Shown: one piece after another, positions 5,978 through 5,997 of the stretch
How positions within the stretch are numbered: position 1 is the stretch's first letter
Layout of the letters: each line of letters starts with the position of its first letter
Origin: an uncultured Blautia sp.
GTDB taxonomy: Bacteria; Bacillota; Clostridia; Lachnospirales; Lachnospiraceae
NCBI GenBank assembly: GCA_900765525.1
Contig: CAAFRY010000269.1
Span: forward strand, 1-5,997
Reading direction: 5' to 3'
Length of the DNA stretch: 5,997 nucleotides
The notes under the pieces: generated by a model
Told to the model about the DNA's origin: nothing
The model's database searches: none
The model's input: the letters and a program-made list of their open reading frames with translations, nothing else
Made by a program: the position numbers and the translations under genes

Positions 5978-5997
5978 ATTTTTATAGAATTTATCTC

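Noticed and set aside
1..5997. tRNA, rRNA, CRISPR array, insertion sequence or attachment site
   Set aside because: No cloverleaf, no regularly spaced repeats, and no transposase, integrase or terminal repeats were seen on either strand.

Overview
The window looks like a chromosomal segment from a low- to mid-GC Firmicute, most likely a Clostridia/Lachnospiraceae-type gut anaerobe. The signs are strong AGGAGG-type ribosome binding sites, GTG and TTG starts, sigma-A-like promoters (TATAAT with 16-17 bp spacers), and protein families typical of that group. The species cannot be named from sequence alone. Every supported gene is on the minus strand, so transcription runs from the right edge (5997) towards the left (1).

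Right half (about 5997 to 2466): a three-gene cassette. A MATE-family multidrug/organic cation exporter (4555-5904) is followed by two GntR-type regulators (3515-4495 and 2499-3503). The regulators are full-length paralogs of each other. Both pair an N-terminal GntR winged helix with the same long C-terminal alpha/beta region, which I cannot assign to a named effector domain. The second regulator starts 11 nt after the stop of the first, from a perfect AGGAGG site. A promoter and an inverted repeat sit in the 59-nt gap between the transporter and the first regulator, and a hairpin terminator closes the unit just after the second. Two co-transcribed regulators that probably control themselves and the pump is the natural reading; this is inference from context.

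Left half (about 2466 to 200): a broken Wadjet (JetABCD) anti-plasmid defence locus. It keeps a good promoter and an apparently full-length jetA (995-2371; the MukF/kleisin-like subunit). After jetA the locus collapses. Only about 25 codons of jetB remain (900-992). They run out of frame into the last part of jetC, which keeps the ABC signature SGGETQTPFY. That jetC piece is joined in frame to the C-terminal Toprim end of jetD (GDIDVGGF). The resulting 227-codon open frame (235-918) is a chimera of two subunits. It lacks the JetC Walker A, coiled coils and Walker B and the N-terminal part of JetD, so the SMC motor and complete nuclease are absent and the system should not function as Wadjet. 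At least two deletions are needed to explain the arrangement.

The leftmost 234 bases hold two hairpins (one a likely terminator for the jet remnant) and no gene that I can support.
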